Shown here: positions 13,261 through 20,890 of the stretch, piece after piece
How positions within the stretch are numbered: the first letter of the stretch is position 1
Layout: each line of letters starts with the position of its first letter
Source: JABIBU01 sp964464685
GTDB lineage: Bacteria; Patescibacteriota; Patescibacteriia; Magasanikbacterales; UBA922
Direction: 5' to 3'
NCBI GenBank assembly: GCA_964464685.1
Contig: CAYXGV010000010.1
Coordinates: 1-26,308 of the forward strand
Length of the DNA stretch: 26,308 bases
The notes under the pieces: generated by a model
The model's input: only the letters and a program-made list of their open reading frames with translations
Told to the model about the DNA's origin: nothing
Database searches by the model: none
Made by a program: the position numbers and the translations under genes

Positions 13261-13354
13261 GCCAACAAACTCCGCGTGTTCACTCGGAGTGGCGAAATCC
13301 TGACAGTCACGTCGGGACGAGGGCATAGGAAACCCTCAATCTTCAGTGTCCCGA
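13261..13354 (+). ncRNA. Candidate structured RNA in the 3' region of the methyltransferase transcript
   Basis: Six bases after the stop there are two well-formed stem-loops. Hairpin 1: ACTCCG (13269-13274) pairs with CGGAGT (13285-13290), extended outward by GCC/GGC (13261-13263 with 13291-13293) and inward by GT/AC around GTTC. Hairpin 2: TCGGGAC (13312-13318) pairs with GTCCCGA (13348-13354), and GAGGG (13319-13323) pairs with CCCTC (13333-13337) around CATAGGAAA, leaving an unpaired 3' segment AATCTTCAGT. The region has no ORF and is GC-rich like the gene before it. I do not recognise it as a known riboswitch or RNA family. It could be a 3' UTR stabiliser, a processed sRNA, or the end of a mobile unit. 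Confidence 0.5.
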
Positions 13355-13376
13355 ATTTTATTCGAGATAATGAAGA

Positions 13377-13408
13377 AAAATCCATTCAACATAAATTGAA
13401 TGGATTTT
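13377..13408. terminator. Bidirectional rho-independent terminator
   Basis: AAAATCCATTCAA (13377-13389) and TTGAATGGATTTT (13396-13408) form a perfect 13-bp stem with loop CATAAA. T-rich tails exist on both strands (TTTTGTTT on plus; TTTTTCTTC on minus). It serves the convergent ends of the plus-strand methyltransferase unit and the long minus-strand operon, whose last stop is at 13411. Confidence 0.88.
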
Positions 13409-13410
13409 GT

Positions 13411-14166
13411 TTATTCCTTATTTTTCAACCAATATTGATGGATTTTAAATAATGGTCTTGTTAAAAATAACCATCGTGGTGGCTTTAGATTATTCACTCG
13501 CCAAGCCTGATATAACTCCTTCCAGCCACTAATCCTTTGTTTGATATTTTTGGCACTATATCCCCCCTCACGCATGCACACCAAAGTCTTATTTAAATAT
13601 TTTATTTGCAAATTATTTTTTAAAAATCTCAGCATCAATTCGTAATCTGCTGCAATTTTAAAATCTAGATTAAATAATCCAAAATCATTATAAACTTTTT
13701 TCTTAACAAAAAAAGCTGGGTGTGGCATTATCCAACCAAAATTTAATTTATTTTCTTTATATTCACCGGCCTTCCAATATCGTACCTGCTTTTTGATGTC
13801 AAAATTATCAACATAAATAATATCTCCGTACACCGCGTCGAAATTATCTAATTCAAATTCATTGATTACTTTACTTAAAACTTCTTCGTTGTAATAAAAA
13901 TCATCAGAATTTAAAATTCCAATAACATCACCTTTTGCCGATTTGATACCTTTATTCATGGCATCATAAATTCCCCTATCAGATTCAGAGATAACTTTGG
14001 TAATTTTATCTTTATATTTATTAACAATTTCCATAGTATTATCCTTTGAACCACCATCAATTATTATATATTCCAAATCAACAAACTGCTGGTTAAATAC
14101 ACTTTTTATCGTATCTTCAATTGTTTTTTCACTGTTATAAGAGACAGTGATTATGGAAATTTTCAT
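13411..14166 (-). CDS. Family 2 glycosyltransferase (WcaA-like)
   Basis: A 251-residue GT-A enzyme: SIITVSYNSEKTI (4-16), YIIIDGGSKDNT (33-44), SDRGIYDAMNKGI (62-74), the metal-binding ILNSDDF (84-90), and MPHPAFFVKK (147-156). AADYELMLRF (172-181) occupies the catalytic-base/acceptor region. DGGSxDxT plus DRGIYDAMNKGI marks the subgroup common in O-antigen and exopolysaccharide clusters, often annotated as colanic-acid WcaA/WcaE-like. It should add one sugar to a lipid-linked glycan at the cytoplasmic face; donor and linkage are unknown. It is the last gene of the operon, 6 bases after its upstream neighbour, with an AGGA motif five bases before the ATG, and is followed directly by the bidirectional terminator. 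Confidence 0.92.
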   Translation of the reverse strand: MKISIITVSYNSEKTIEDTIKSVFNQQFVDLEYIIIDGGSKDNTMEIVNKYKDKITKVISESDRGIYDAMNKGIKSAKGDVIGILNSDDFYYNEEVLSKVINEFELDNFDAVYGDIIYVDNFDIKKQVRYWKAGEYKENKLNFGWIMPHPAFFVKKKVYNDFGLFNLDFKIAADYELMLRFLKNNLQIKYLNKTLVCMREGGYSAKNIKQRISGWKELYQAWRVNNLKPPRWLFLTRPLFKIHQYWLKNKE

Positions 14167-14172
14167 ATTTTC

Positions 14173-15090
14173 CTAAAATCCTAATTGTTTATATAAAATT
14201 TTTAAAAAATTTTTAATTCTAATTAAAATTAATATATTTTTTACTTTTAGAGATTTATAGAAAGATTTTATAATTAATAAACTTTCATGGCTCTCTTTAA
14301 TTTCTATACGATTAACCTTAATCGGCATTGAGGACAATTCAGTAAAAAAAATATTAACAACTCCCCCATGTCTTCCCGAACCATCAATACCAATATTTTT
14401 AACCAAGGATCTACCTGGATACAAAGTTAACATTTCTTTTAGAAAAGTACTAGCATACCACTGAATAGCCCAAGAATCAACCAGCCCTCTTGTCTGCATT
14501 TTGAGCATCTGTAAAAAAGGATATCCTCCCCCAAAATCAAATTGGCTGGTTAATTTTCTTTTTTTAATTTCTTTCAGTAATTTATTACTATCTTTTTCAA
14601 AAAAATTCCAAGCTCTTTTCCATGTCCCCCACCCCCAACAATCAGCACCGCGTAAAAAAAATGTTTCTGGTAACTGATGTTTAACAGGAAAAATGTAACC
14701 GTGTATACTCGCAACCTTATCTTCACTCTCATATATTTGTAAGGCACTATTCATATAATCCAAAAAGAAAGGAGAAACCACTAAGTCATCCTCCAACACT
14801 ATAACTTTACCATATCTATTAATTACTTCTGTTACACCTTCTATTATTGACTTAGCTAAACCAAAATTTTTTGTTTTTTCGATGATTTCAACATCAACAA
14901 ATCCCGAAATAGTTCTAATATATTTTCTTACTGATTCGACCTCTTTTTTATCTTTATCACTTTTGAACCCATCAGAATAAATAATCAATTTACTCTCTTT
15001 GGCCAAAATATTTTTTTGTAAAGCCTCAACTACTTGGCACGTATGACAAGGACGGTTATATACAAATAAAATTATAGGGGCTAAAGACAT
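14173..15090 (-). CDS. GNT-I-like glycosyltransferase (GT-A fold)
   Basis: A 305-residue protein that begins LAPIILFVYNRPCHT (3-17), the pattern of bacterial proteins related to GNT-I (N-acetylglucosaminyltransferase I, GT13-like). The diphosphate/metal motif is VIVLEDDLVVSP (97-108), with EDD in place of the DxD of ordinary GT2 enzymes. Then come the aromatic loop CWGWGTWKRAW (151-161), VDSWAIQWYA (204-213) and a conserved NIGIDGSGRHGG (232-243). In bacterial polysaccharide clusters this family is often next to GT2 genes and methyltransferases. It probably adds a sugar to the growing chain; the specificity is not predictable. It overlaps nothing and lies 4 bases after the gene upstream. The last 40 residues are basic and hydrophobic and could associate with the membrane. 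Confidence 0.82.
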   Translation of the reverse strand: MSLAPIILFVYNRPCHTCQVVEALQKNILAKESKLIIYSDGFKSDKDKKEVESVRKYIRTISGFVDVEIIEKTKNFGLAKSIIEGVTEVINRYGKVIVLEDDLVVSPFFLDYMNSALQIYESEDKVASIHGYIFPVKHQLPETFFLRGADCWGWGTWKRAWNFFEKDSNKLLKEIKKRKLTSQFDFGGGYPFLQMLKMQTRGLVDSWAIQWYASTFLKEMLTLYPGRSLVKNIGIDGSGRHGGVVNIFFTELSSMPIKVNRIEIKESHESLLIIKSFYKSLKVKNILILIRIKNFLKILYKQLGF

Positions 15091-15094
15091 AATT

Positions 15095-15874
15095 TTAACG
15101 ATAATTTCTATTTTTTATTTCTAATAACCAATTAATAAAACCGGCTAACAACATTTCTATTTTATTTAAATATCTAGATTGAACCAAATAATAATTTTCA
15201 CGATTGTTTTCTCTATACTTCAAACCAGCGGATTGGGAATCAGAGCGTAAACAATAATTACTGATAATTCTCTCAAAAAAAGACCACCTTGTTTTATCTT
15301 TTATTCTTAACCATAAATCTGGATCCATGGCGGACTTTATATTCTCATCAAAAATACCAAAATCATAAAAAACTTTCTTTTTAATAAATACTGCCTGGTG
15401 CGGTATAAAATTAAAAAACTTTAATAAATATCTCCCCAAATAATTTTGACTTTTTTGTTTCCATATCTTTTTTCGAGGAAAAACACCAACAAATGTTCCG
15501 TCTCTTTCTACTATGTTTATTTGACCATAAACCCAATCCAATTCCTGCTTATTTAAAAAATCGTTAACATCCACTAATACATTGGGATCATAAAAACTAT
15601 CGTCCGAATGTAAATGAATAATATAATCTCCAACAGACTTTTTAATACCCTCATTCATGGCATTAGAAATACCTTTGGGGTATAATTTAAATAATTTAAC
15701 CCTATCTGGAAATTCTTGCTGATATTTTTTTATCATGTCCAATGTCCCATCTTGAGAAAAACCATCAATAAAAATATGTTCCCAGTCAGGATATTTCTGG
15801 TTTTTTACACTATCAATATTTTTTTTCAAAAAATATTGACTATTGTAAGTACAGGTAATAATAGAAAATTTCAT
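15095..15874 (-). CDS. Family 2 glycosyltransferase
   Basis: I start at the ATG at 15874 (259 residues, MKFSIITCTYNSQYF), because the only longer option is a TTG that would overlap the upstream gene. Motifs are SIITCTYNS (4-12), HIFIDGFSQDGT (33-44), GISNAMNEGIKKS (68-80), the metal site HLHSDDSF (87-94), FIPHQAVFIKKKV (156-168) and SAMDPDLWLRI (181-191). It is clearly a paralogue of the GT at 13411-14166, with the same domain order, but it has GFSQDGT in place of GGSKDNT and MDPDLWLR in place of AADYELMLR, so donor or acceptor probably differ. It is a cytoplasmic enzyme acting on a lipid-linked glycan, and lies one base downstream of the GT11-like gene. Confidence 0.92.
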   Translation of the reverse strand: MKFSIITCTYNSQYFLKKNIDSVKNQKYPDWEHIFIDGFSQDGTLDMIKKYQQEFPDRVKLFKLYPKGISNAMNEGIKKSVGDYIIHLHSDDSFYDPNVLVDVNDFLNKQELDWVYGQINIVERDGTFVGVFPRKKIWKQKSQNYLGRYLLKFFNFIPHQAVFIKKKVFYDFGIFDENIKSAMDPDLWLRIKDKTRWSFFERIISNYCLRSDSQSAGLKYRENNRENYYLVQSRYLNKIEMLLAGFINWLLEIKNRNYR

Positions 15875-15875
15875 A

Positions 15876-16736
15876 TTATAAATCTGGCCAATCAATAAGA
15901 CCGCGAGAAAAACGGATATAATTTACTCCACCATAATAAGCAGCCCAAGGACTAAAAGTACCTCCGGGTCCAAAAATAACTTGACAACCAGCCAATGAAT
16001 ACAGGTCACTAATCAAATTACCAGGACCGATAATATAATTTATTCCAACAAACACTTTTTCATCTATTTTTTCGTCTGAACAAATCAAAAAAATATAATT
16101 ATGTGGTTCTTTTCGTGACGCTAAAAAATCATCTAAAATTCCACGCACCTCTTCAATAGAGAAATAATAAATTCCACCCTGCCAAGTTTTGAAATCTCCC
16201 TGTCTAATGTGCACACCAACTAAAACTTTTCCACTTGCTTTCGCTTTTGTAATACAGTCATTAATTTGTATGGCATATTTTTCTATTGGCCAAAAATACT
16301 TTTTTATCTCTGACCGATATTTTTCCAGCCCAACTGGATTACGAAATACCCAACCCCAAAAATAAAATCTATCAGTCTTAGTCCGATCAACTTTATTTAA
16401 TTCTTCCAAACAAAATTTTTCTATCACATCTGTGGGTGGAAGCAAAAATTCCTTTTTTCTATCATATAAAATCCTTTTTTTATTCAATATCCTAATACAT
16501 TGCGCCCAAACCCTATATACGACAATACCCAACTTCGAGGGTAGCTTAACTAATATTTTATCAATAAACCAATTGCCGGAACGATGTCCATAATAATTAT
16601 AATAAGGATAAAAAACGTAATTATTATATTCATAACCTTTTTCTAGACAATATGCATATAAACTAGTAGCTAGCCACAGCTGATTTGCCAATCTGCCTGG
16701 ATTATATAGCGCAATAATTTTTTTCATAAATATCAT
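15876..16736 (-). CDS. GT11-like glycosyltransferase (alpha-1,2-fucosyltransferase family)
   Basis: A 286-residue protein with GT11 hallmarks: an N-terminal GRLANQLW (14-21; the family has GRLGNQLF), the donor-binding VGVHIRQGDF (173-182; the family has HxRxGDY/F), and the C-terminal GPGGTFSPWAAYYGG (256-270; the family has SSFSWWAAYL). Characterised members transfer L-fucose to galactose in alpha-1,2 linkage. The changes G to A in the first motif and S to G in the last make the precise sugar uncertain. The start ATG at 16736 overlaps the stop of the upstream GT-C gene as ATGA, pointing to translational coupling; a second ATG three codons later (16727) is also possible. No fucose-synthesis genes are visible, so the donor may be made elsewhere or may not be GDP-fucose. 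Confidence 0.85.
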   Translation of the reverse strand: MIFMKKIIALYNPGRLANQLWLATSLYAYCLEKGYEYNNYVFYPYYNYYGHRSGNWFIDKILVKLPSKLGIVVYRVWAQCIRILNKKRILYDRKKEFLLPPTDVIEKFCLEELNKVDRTKTDRFYFWGWVFRNPVGLEKYRSEIKKYFWPIEKYAIQINDCITKAKASGKVLVGVHIRQGDFKTWQGGIYYFSIEEVRGILDDFLASRKEPHNYIFLICSDEKIDEKVFVGINYIIGPGNLISDLYSLAGCQVIFGPGGTFSPWAAYYGGVNYIRFSRGLIDWPDL

Positions 16737-18664
16737 TTATCAATATTCTCTAAATTATAGAGTGCCACACCCTCATTATTATAAAACGGAATGTTGACAT
16801 CTTTTACAACTTTTTCTATTATTTCAGTTCTATTTTTATAATATGCACATTTTGGGTCTTGATCACACACTTTAGACAAAATTTCATCATTTGCAGAACG
16901 TTTTTTATTATTTTCGTCAATTATAATATATTTTATATCTTTCTCTCTTAAAAAAAATAATATTGTACTGGCAGTCAAAACTTTATCTTTATTATATATT
17001 AATTCGGATGGATACAAAAATTTATTTCCTTCTTCCAAAAAAAATCTAGTAGTAGACCAAACATTTAAAAAAGTAACATCCTTAAAATTACTATTAATAA
17101 ACTGACTGGCACGATAAATATGCCCCATTTCTTTTCTCTGATAAAAACCACTTTTATTATCAATCCCAATAATATAAGCCAAATCAGCCTTTTTTACGCT
17201 AATAAAATAATTATTTTTTGCAGTAACTACTTTATAACCTATCGCCAATACAACTATAGAAAAAATAACCCAAACAACCTTAAAATTAAAACGATTTAAT
17301 ATATAACGTCCAACCAAATCCAATTCTATGGCAAAAATTACTAATAATAAAATCATTGGCACATAAAAAAATTTAGTTTGATGAGTGGCCACAAAAAACC
17401 AAATAGTTGAATAAGTGAAAATATAAAAAGAAACAATTTTTAAAATATCTCTTTCATCTTTATTAAACTTCTTTGCTAAAAAAATAAAAGGCCAAGCAAT
17501 AAAAGCCAAAAATAAAACTATATAGTAACTTTTTAAAAAGAAATTAAAAGGTAAAAATATAAAATTAACAAATGTGCGGTCCATTATAAATGATTTTATA
17601 ACCGTAACCATTTGTGCAAACCCTTCATCTTCAAAACCAGGATGGCCAAAATAAAATGGGTAGACTGGATTACCATAAAAAATAAAATTTTTCAAATACC
17701 AAAAACCGGCTACCAAAAAAATTGGTACACCAAAATACAAAACTTTTTTAACTACATCTAATAATTTACTTCTACTCTTCACCAGATAAACAATGAAAAT
17801 TAACCCAGCGAGCAAAATCCCATATAAAGCATTGTACTTAGTTCCCATCGCCAACCCATAAAAAAAGCCGGAAAAAATAATAAATCTATCATCTTTCAAT
17901 TTAATCCACAACATCAGTAAGATTAGACCTGAAATCTCCCAACTTGCCATAACCGCATCCACATAGGCATTGGTACCATTGACAAACAAATCATATAGGG
18001 AAAAAACTAACAAAATGCATAATAATGCCTTGGATCGATTAAAATATTTTTTAATAAATTTATAAAGAAAAAATAATGAAGACAACAGAATACTATAATG
18101 AATTAAATGAATGAGAGTAAAACCACCCAAACAATACAAAAGTGCATCCATTACTTCAATACTGGCTGGTATATTTTTATAAAAATTACCAATTGTCCCA
18201 TCTGTCAAAAAAGATATTCCGTTTTCCGCCACCCCAATCGCTTCCGGCAGATGATAGGCCAAGGCATCTGTCCTATAAGGTGGCACTAGAGCGGAAGTCA
18301 AATAAAAAACAAAAAATAAAATAATACCTAAAAATAATATTAAATCACTTCTTTCCCATTTTTTGATCTCTCTAAAAAATAATTTTACTTTTCCAATTAA
18401 ATTAAATACATATTTATAACCGACAATAATTGTGGCTAATAAAATTACCAATATAATACCAATTTTCATTGACCCAAATAATGACAGCAATAAAGCTAAT
18501 AAAACCAATAATCCATTACCCCCCATCAAAAATATAGCTTCACCTAAATCCCAATCCTTATCAACCATATTGAAAAAAACAAATTTTCCCCAAATATAAA
18601 CGACAACCAAAACAACAATTGATAAAAATATTGGCATTAAAATATTGTTAACAAAAACCATCAT
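16733..18664 (-). CDS. GT-C membrane glycosyltransferase (GT39/ArnT-like)
   Basis: A 643-residue membrane protein with about ten to twelve hydrophobic helices and a short soluble C-terminal part (about 490-643). The first large loop has PPYRTDALAYHLPEA (128-142); its Asp133, in a D-x-L-x-YH context, is where GT-C enzymes place the catalytic Asp. Further conserved points are NAYVDAVMA (232-240), GLAMGTKYNAL (270-280) and FWYLKNFIFYGNPVYPF (321-337), typical of this bacterial GT39-related group. Such enzymes take a sugar from a polyprenyl-phosphate donor on the outer face and put it on a glycan, lipid or protein. The GT2 directly upstream (18669-19358) belongs to the type that makes such donors, so the pair looks functional. 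A Wzy polymerase is a less likely alternative. The start may be either of two adjacent ATGs. Confidence 0.85.
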   Translation of the reverse strand: MMVFVNNILMPIFLSIVVLVVVYIWGKFVFFNMVDKDWDLGEAIFLMGGNGLLVLLALLLSLFGSMKIGIILVILLATIIVGYKYVFNLIGKVKLFFREIKKWERSDLILFLGIILFFVFYLTSALVPPYRTDALAYHLPEAIGVAENGISFLTDGTIGNFYKNIPASIEVMDALLYCLGGFTLIHLIHYSILLSSLFFLYKFIKKYFNRSKALLCILLVFSLYDLFVNGTNAYVDAVMASWEISGLILLMLWIKLKDDRFIIFSGFFYGLAMGTKYNALYGILLAGLIFIVYLVKSRSKLLDVVKKVLYFGVPIFLVAGFWYLKNFIFYGNPVYPFYFGHPGFEDEGFAQMVTVIKSFIMDRTFVNFIFLPFNFFLKSYYIVLFLAFIAWPFIFLAKKFNKDERDILKIVSFYIFTYSTIWFFVATHQTKFFYVPMILLLVIFAIELDLVGRYILNRFNFKVVWVIFSIVVLAIGYKVVTAKNNYFISVKKADLAYIIGIDNKSGFYQRKEMGHIYRASQFINSNFKDVTFLNVWSTTRFFLEEGNKFLYPSELIYNKDKVLTASTILFFLREKDIKYIIIDENNKKRSANDEILSKVCDQDPKCAYYKNRTEIIEKVVKDVNIPFYNNEGVALYNLENIDK

Positions 18665-18668
18665 AAAA

Positions 18669-19358
18669 TTATTTAAACTTATATTTCAAAAGTGTCACAA
18701 TTGCCATTACCCCATCTTTCCAATTTATTTTTTTTCCTTGATTTTTATGACGGGGGTAGTAGGATATTGGAACCTCTTCTATCTTTATCCCCTGTTTGGC
18801 AATTAAAGCTGTGACCTCCGGACAAAAATCAAATTTTTTACATTTTAAAGGCAAACTTTTTAAGTATTCGGTTTTAAACATTTTGTAACAAGTAGGCTCA
18901 TCGGTAATTTTCTGCTTGTATAAAATGTTAGTTAACCATGTTAAAAATATCCCCCCTAAATAAAAACTTACTCCCGAAAATCTTTTTTCTTGCTTTCTAA
19001 GTTCGCGCGAACCGTACACCACCAATAAATTTTCTTTTATTATCTTACTAAGCAAAAAATTAAAATCATGCGGATCATATTCCAAATCAGCATCTTGCAC
19101 GATGATATAATTACCACTACATTCCTTTAATCCTGTTCTTACAGCCGCCCCCTTACCTTGATTGTCCTCATGAAAAATCAATTTTATATTTGATAAAGAC
19201 AATAAAATTCCCCTACTTCCGTCTGTCGAGCCATCATCCACCACCACAATTTCTTTCTCAAATTCTTCAATTAGAGTTACATTTTTAACTTTTTCAATAA
19301 TCTCTTTAATGGTATTTTTTTCATTATATACCGGGATTATAACAGAAAGTATACCCAT
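18669..19358 (-). CDS. Polyprenyl-phosphate glycosyltransferase (GT2, DPM1-like)
   Basis: A 229-residue GT-A enzyme of the dolichol-phosphate mannose synthase type: LSVIIPVYNEKNTI (4-17), EIVVVDDGSTDGS (36-48), HEDNQGKGAAVRTGL (63-77), IVQDADLEYDP (86-96) with the metal-binding DAD, and YGSRE (115-119). DEPTCYKMF (153-161) and FDFCPEVTALIAKQG (176-190) are the family's acceptor-lipid region. It carries no transmembrane helices, like soluble DPM1. The product should be a polyprenyl-phosphate sugar made in the cytoplasm and flipped outward. Its partner is probably the GT-C enzyme encoded 4 bases downstream. It differs clearly from the other polyprenyl-type GT2 (655-1317), so the locus probably makes two lipid-linked donors. 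Confidence 0.92.
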   Translation of the reverse strand: MGILSVIIPVYNEKNTIKEIIEKVKNVTLIEEFEKEIVVVDDGSTDGSRGILLSLSNIKLIFHEDNQGKGAAVRTGLKECSGNYIIVQDADLEYDPHDFNFLLSKIIKENLLVVYGSRELRKQEKRFSGVSFYLGGIFLTWLTNILYKQKITDEPTCYKMFKTEYLKSLPLKCKKFDFCPEVTALIAKQGIKIEEVPISYYPRHKNQGKKINWKDGVMAIVTLLKYKFK

Positions 19359-19360
19359 AA

Positions 19361-20464
19361 TTAAATTATTATTTTCTTTAGCTGTTCAGTTGTATATCTA
19401 ATTTGCTCCTCGGTAATAGCTAAACCAGAAGGTAAATAAAAACCATGTTCTGATAAATATTTTGTATTGGGAAATTTTTCACCTAACAATAAAGGAGCCA
19501 ACACTGGCTGGTCTTCCGGTGAATAAAAAAAATCTCTAGTATCCACCCCCACCTCTTTAAGTTTCTCCCTTATTTGATCTTTACTTACAGAAATTTTTTT
19601 ATTATCTACCACCACCCCATACATCCAATAAACATTTTTTATACCTTCTCTGGTTGTGGGGCAAACTATACCCGTAACATCTCGTAAAATCTCATCATAC
19701 AATTTAGCCATCCAAATTTTTTTTTCTACATATTCATCTAAATGTATTAATTCTCCACAACCGATAGCCGCCTGAAGATTAGTCATTCTATAATTGAATC
19801 CCACACCGTCATGTATAAATCTTTTAGCTGAATGATGCAAGTCCTTAAATTTATAGCATTTATCAGCCAAATTTTTATCATTAGTTATAATCATCCCGCC
19901 TTCACCGGTGGTAATTATTTTATTGGCGTAAAAACTAAAACACCCCAAATCCCCAATGGTACCAGCCAAACGTCCTTTATACAAAGCCCCATGGACTTCC
20001 GCAGCGTCTTCCACCACAAATAAATTATATTTTTTAGCTAAAAACATAATTTTATCCATTTCGCAAGGCTGCCCATAAATATGTACTGGTAAAATTGCTT
20101 TTGTTTTTGAATTTATTTTTTTTTCTATTTTTGTAACATCAATATTATAAGTATCCAATTCACAGTCAACAAATACTGGTTTAGCACCAGTATACATCAC
20201 TGCCAACCAAGAGGCGCCCATAGTAAAAGCTGGTACTATTACCTCATCACCAGATCCAATTCCCAATGCTAACAATGCAACGTGGAGAGCTGCCGTTCCA
20301 TTGGCCACCGTAATTGCGTATTTAACCCCATAAACACTGGCAAAATCTTTCTCAAATTTTTTTACATAAGAACCAGAAGAAGAAATCCATCCGGTATCAA
20401 GCGCATCTACAACATTTTTTTTAGCTTCTTCTGATAACAAAGGTTCGTTAACCATCACTTTCAT
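19361..20464 (-). CDS. DegT/DnrJ/EryC1/StrS family PLP-dependent sugar aminotransferase
   Basis: A 367-residue fold-type I enzyme. Motifs are GWISSSGSYVKKFE (25-38), ANGTAALHVALLALG (54-68), GDEVIVPAFT (72-81), VVEDAAEVHGA (150-160; Asp153 contacts the PLP nitrogen), GCFSFYANKIITTGEGGM (174-191) and NYRMTNLQAAIG (224-235). The PLP-binding lysine is present (Lys182), so this is an aminotransferase, not a ColD-type dehydratase in which the lysine is His. SFxxNKxITTGEGG is the pattern of perosamine-synthase (PerA/RfbE)-like enzymes, which aminate C4 of a 4-keto-6-deoxy nucleotide sugar. The matching 4,6-dehydratase is not visible here, though the epimerases at 1338 and 8428 are distant relatives. 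The product would be an amino sugar for the glycan. It lies 2 bases before the GT2 gene. Confidence 0.92.
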   Translation of the reverse strand: MKVMVNEPLLSEEAKKNVVDALDTGWISSSGSYVKKFEKDFASVYGVKYAITVANGTAALHVALLALGIGSGDEVIVPAFTMGASWLAVMYTGAKPVFVDCELDTYNIDVTKIEKKINSKTKAILPVHIYGQPCEMDKIMFLAKKYNLFVVEDAAEVHGALYKGRLAGTIGDLGCFSFYANKIITTGEGGMIITNDKNLADKCYKFKDLHHSAKRFIHDGVGFNYRMTNLQAAIGCGELIHLDEYVEKKIWMAKLYDEILRDVTGIVCPTTREGIKNVYWMYGVVVDNKKISVSKDQIREKLKEVGVDTRDFFYSPEDQPVLAPLLLGEKFPNTKYLSEHGFYLPSGLAITEEQIRYTTEQLKKIII

Positions 20465-20475
20465 ATAATTATAAA

Positions 20476-20886
20476 TTAATCCTTAAATATTTTAGCTTCT
20501 TTATCGCCAGGATAAGGTCCCTGTTTAACTTCAAGTATACGACACCCCTTAGGAATATCAAGACTATGTCCCCCTGCCACAAATAATACAAAATCACCAG
20601 CAGACATAATTATCCTCTCAACCTCTTCCCAATTTTTTGTATAAACACTCACTAGCACACCATCACCTTTCTCTACGTAAATAAATTCCTGGGTAGTATT
20701 TACATTATAGCGTAAATCACGATGAATATGCGGATTAACTTTTTTCCCCTCCGCATGCTCAATCAACCCTATCTGCAAAGGATAATCACTGGGAGTCAAA
20801 AATTTAATTGAACCACCGGCATCTATTTTTTTGGAGTAAAATATCGCCAATACTTCATTTTTAAAACAAATTTTTTTTGGTTCCAT
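20476..20886 (-). CDS. Small cupin-fold protein
   Basis: A 136-residue single-domain cupin. The metal-binding pattern is PHIHRD (52-57; His53, His55), QEFIYVEKGDG (66-76; Glu67) and the second motif GDFVLFVAGGHSLD (97-110; His107). That is the HxH...E...H set of cupins, with a longer spacing between HxH and E than in the textbook motif. Small cupins in polysaccharide clusters include sugar isomerases and epimerases of the FdtA/QdtA type as well as proteins of unknown role. It lacks the length of RmlC (about 180 residues). It sits between the aminotransferase and a GT4, so a step in nucleotide-sugar modification, or control of such a step, is plausible but unproven. Confidence 0.78.
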   Translation of the reverse strand: MEPKKICFKNEVLAIFYSKKIDAGGSIKFLTPSDYPLQIGLIEHAEGKKVNPHIHRDLRYNVNTTQEFIYVEKGDGVLVSVYTKNWEEVERIIMSAGDFVLFVAGGHSLDIPKGCRILEVKQGPYPGDKEAKIFKD

Positions 20887-20890
20887 AAAA

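Noticed and set aside
13261..13354. Known riboswitch or group II intron end
   Set aside because: The hairpins do not match any consensus I know, and the segment lies after a stop codon, not before a gene on its strand.
15875..15895. TTG start extending the GT2
   Set aside because: It overlaps the upstream GT11-like gene; the ATG at 15874 gives the normal GT2 start MKFSIITCTYN.
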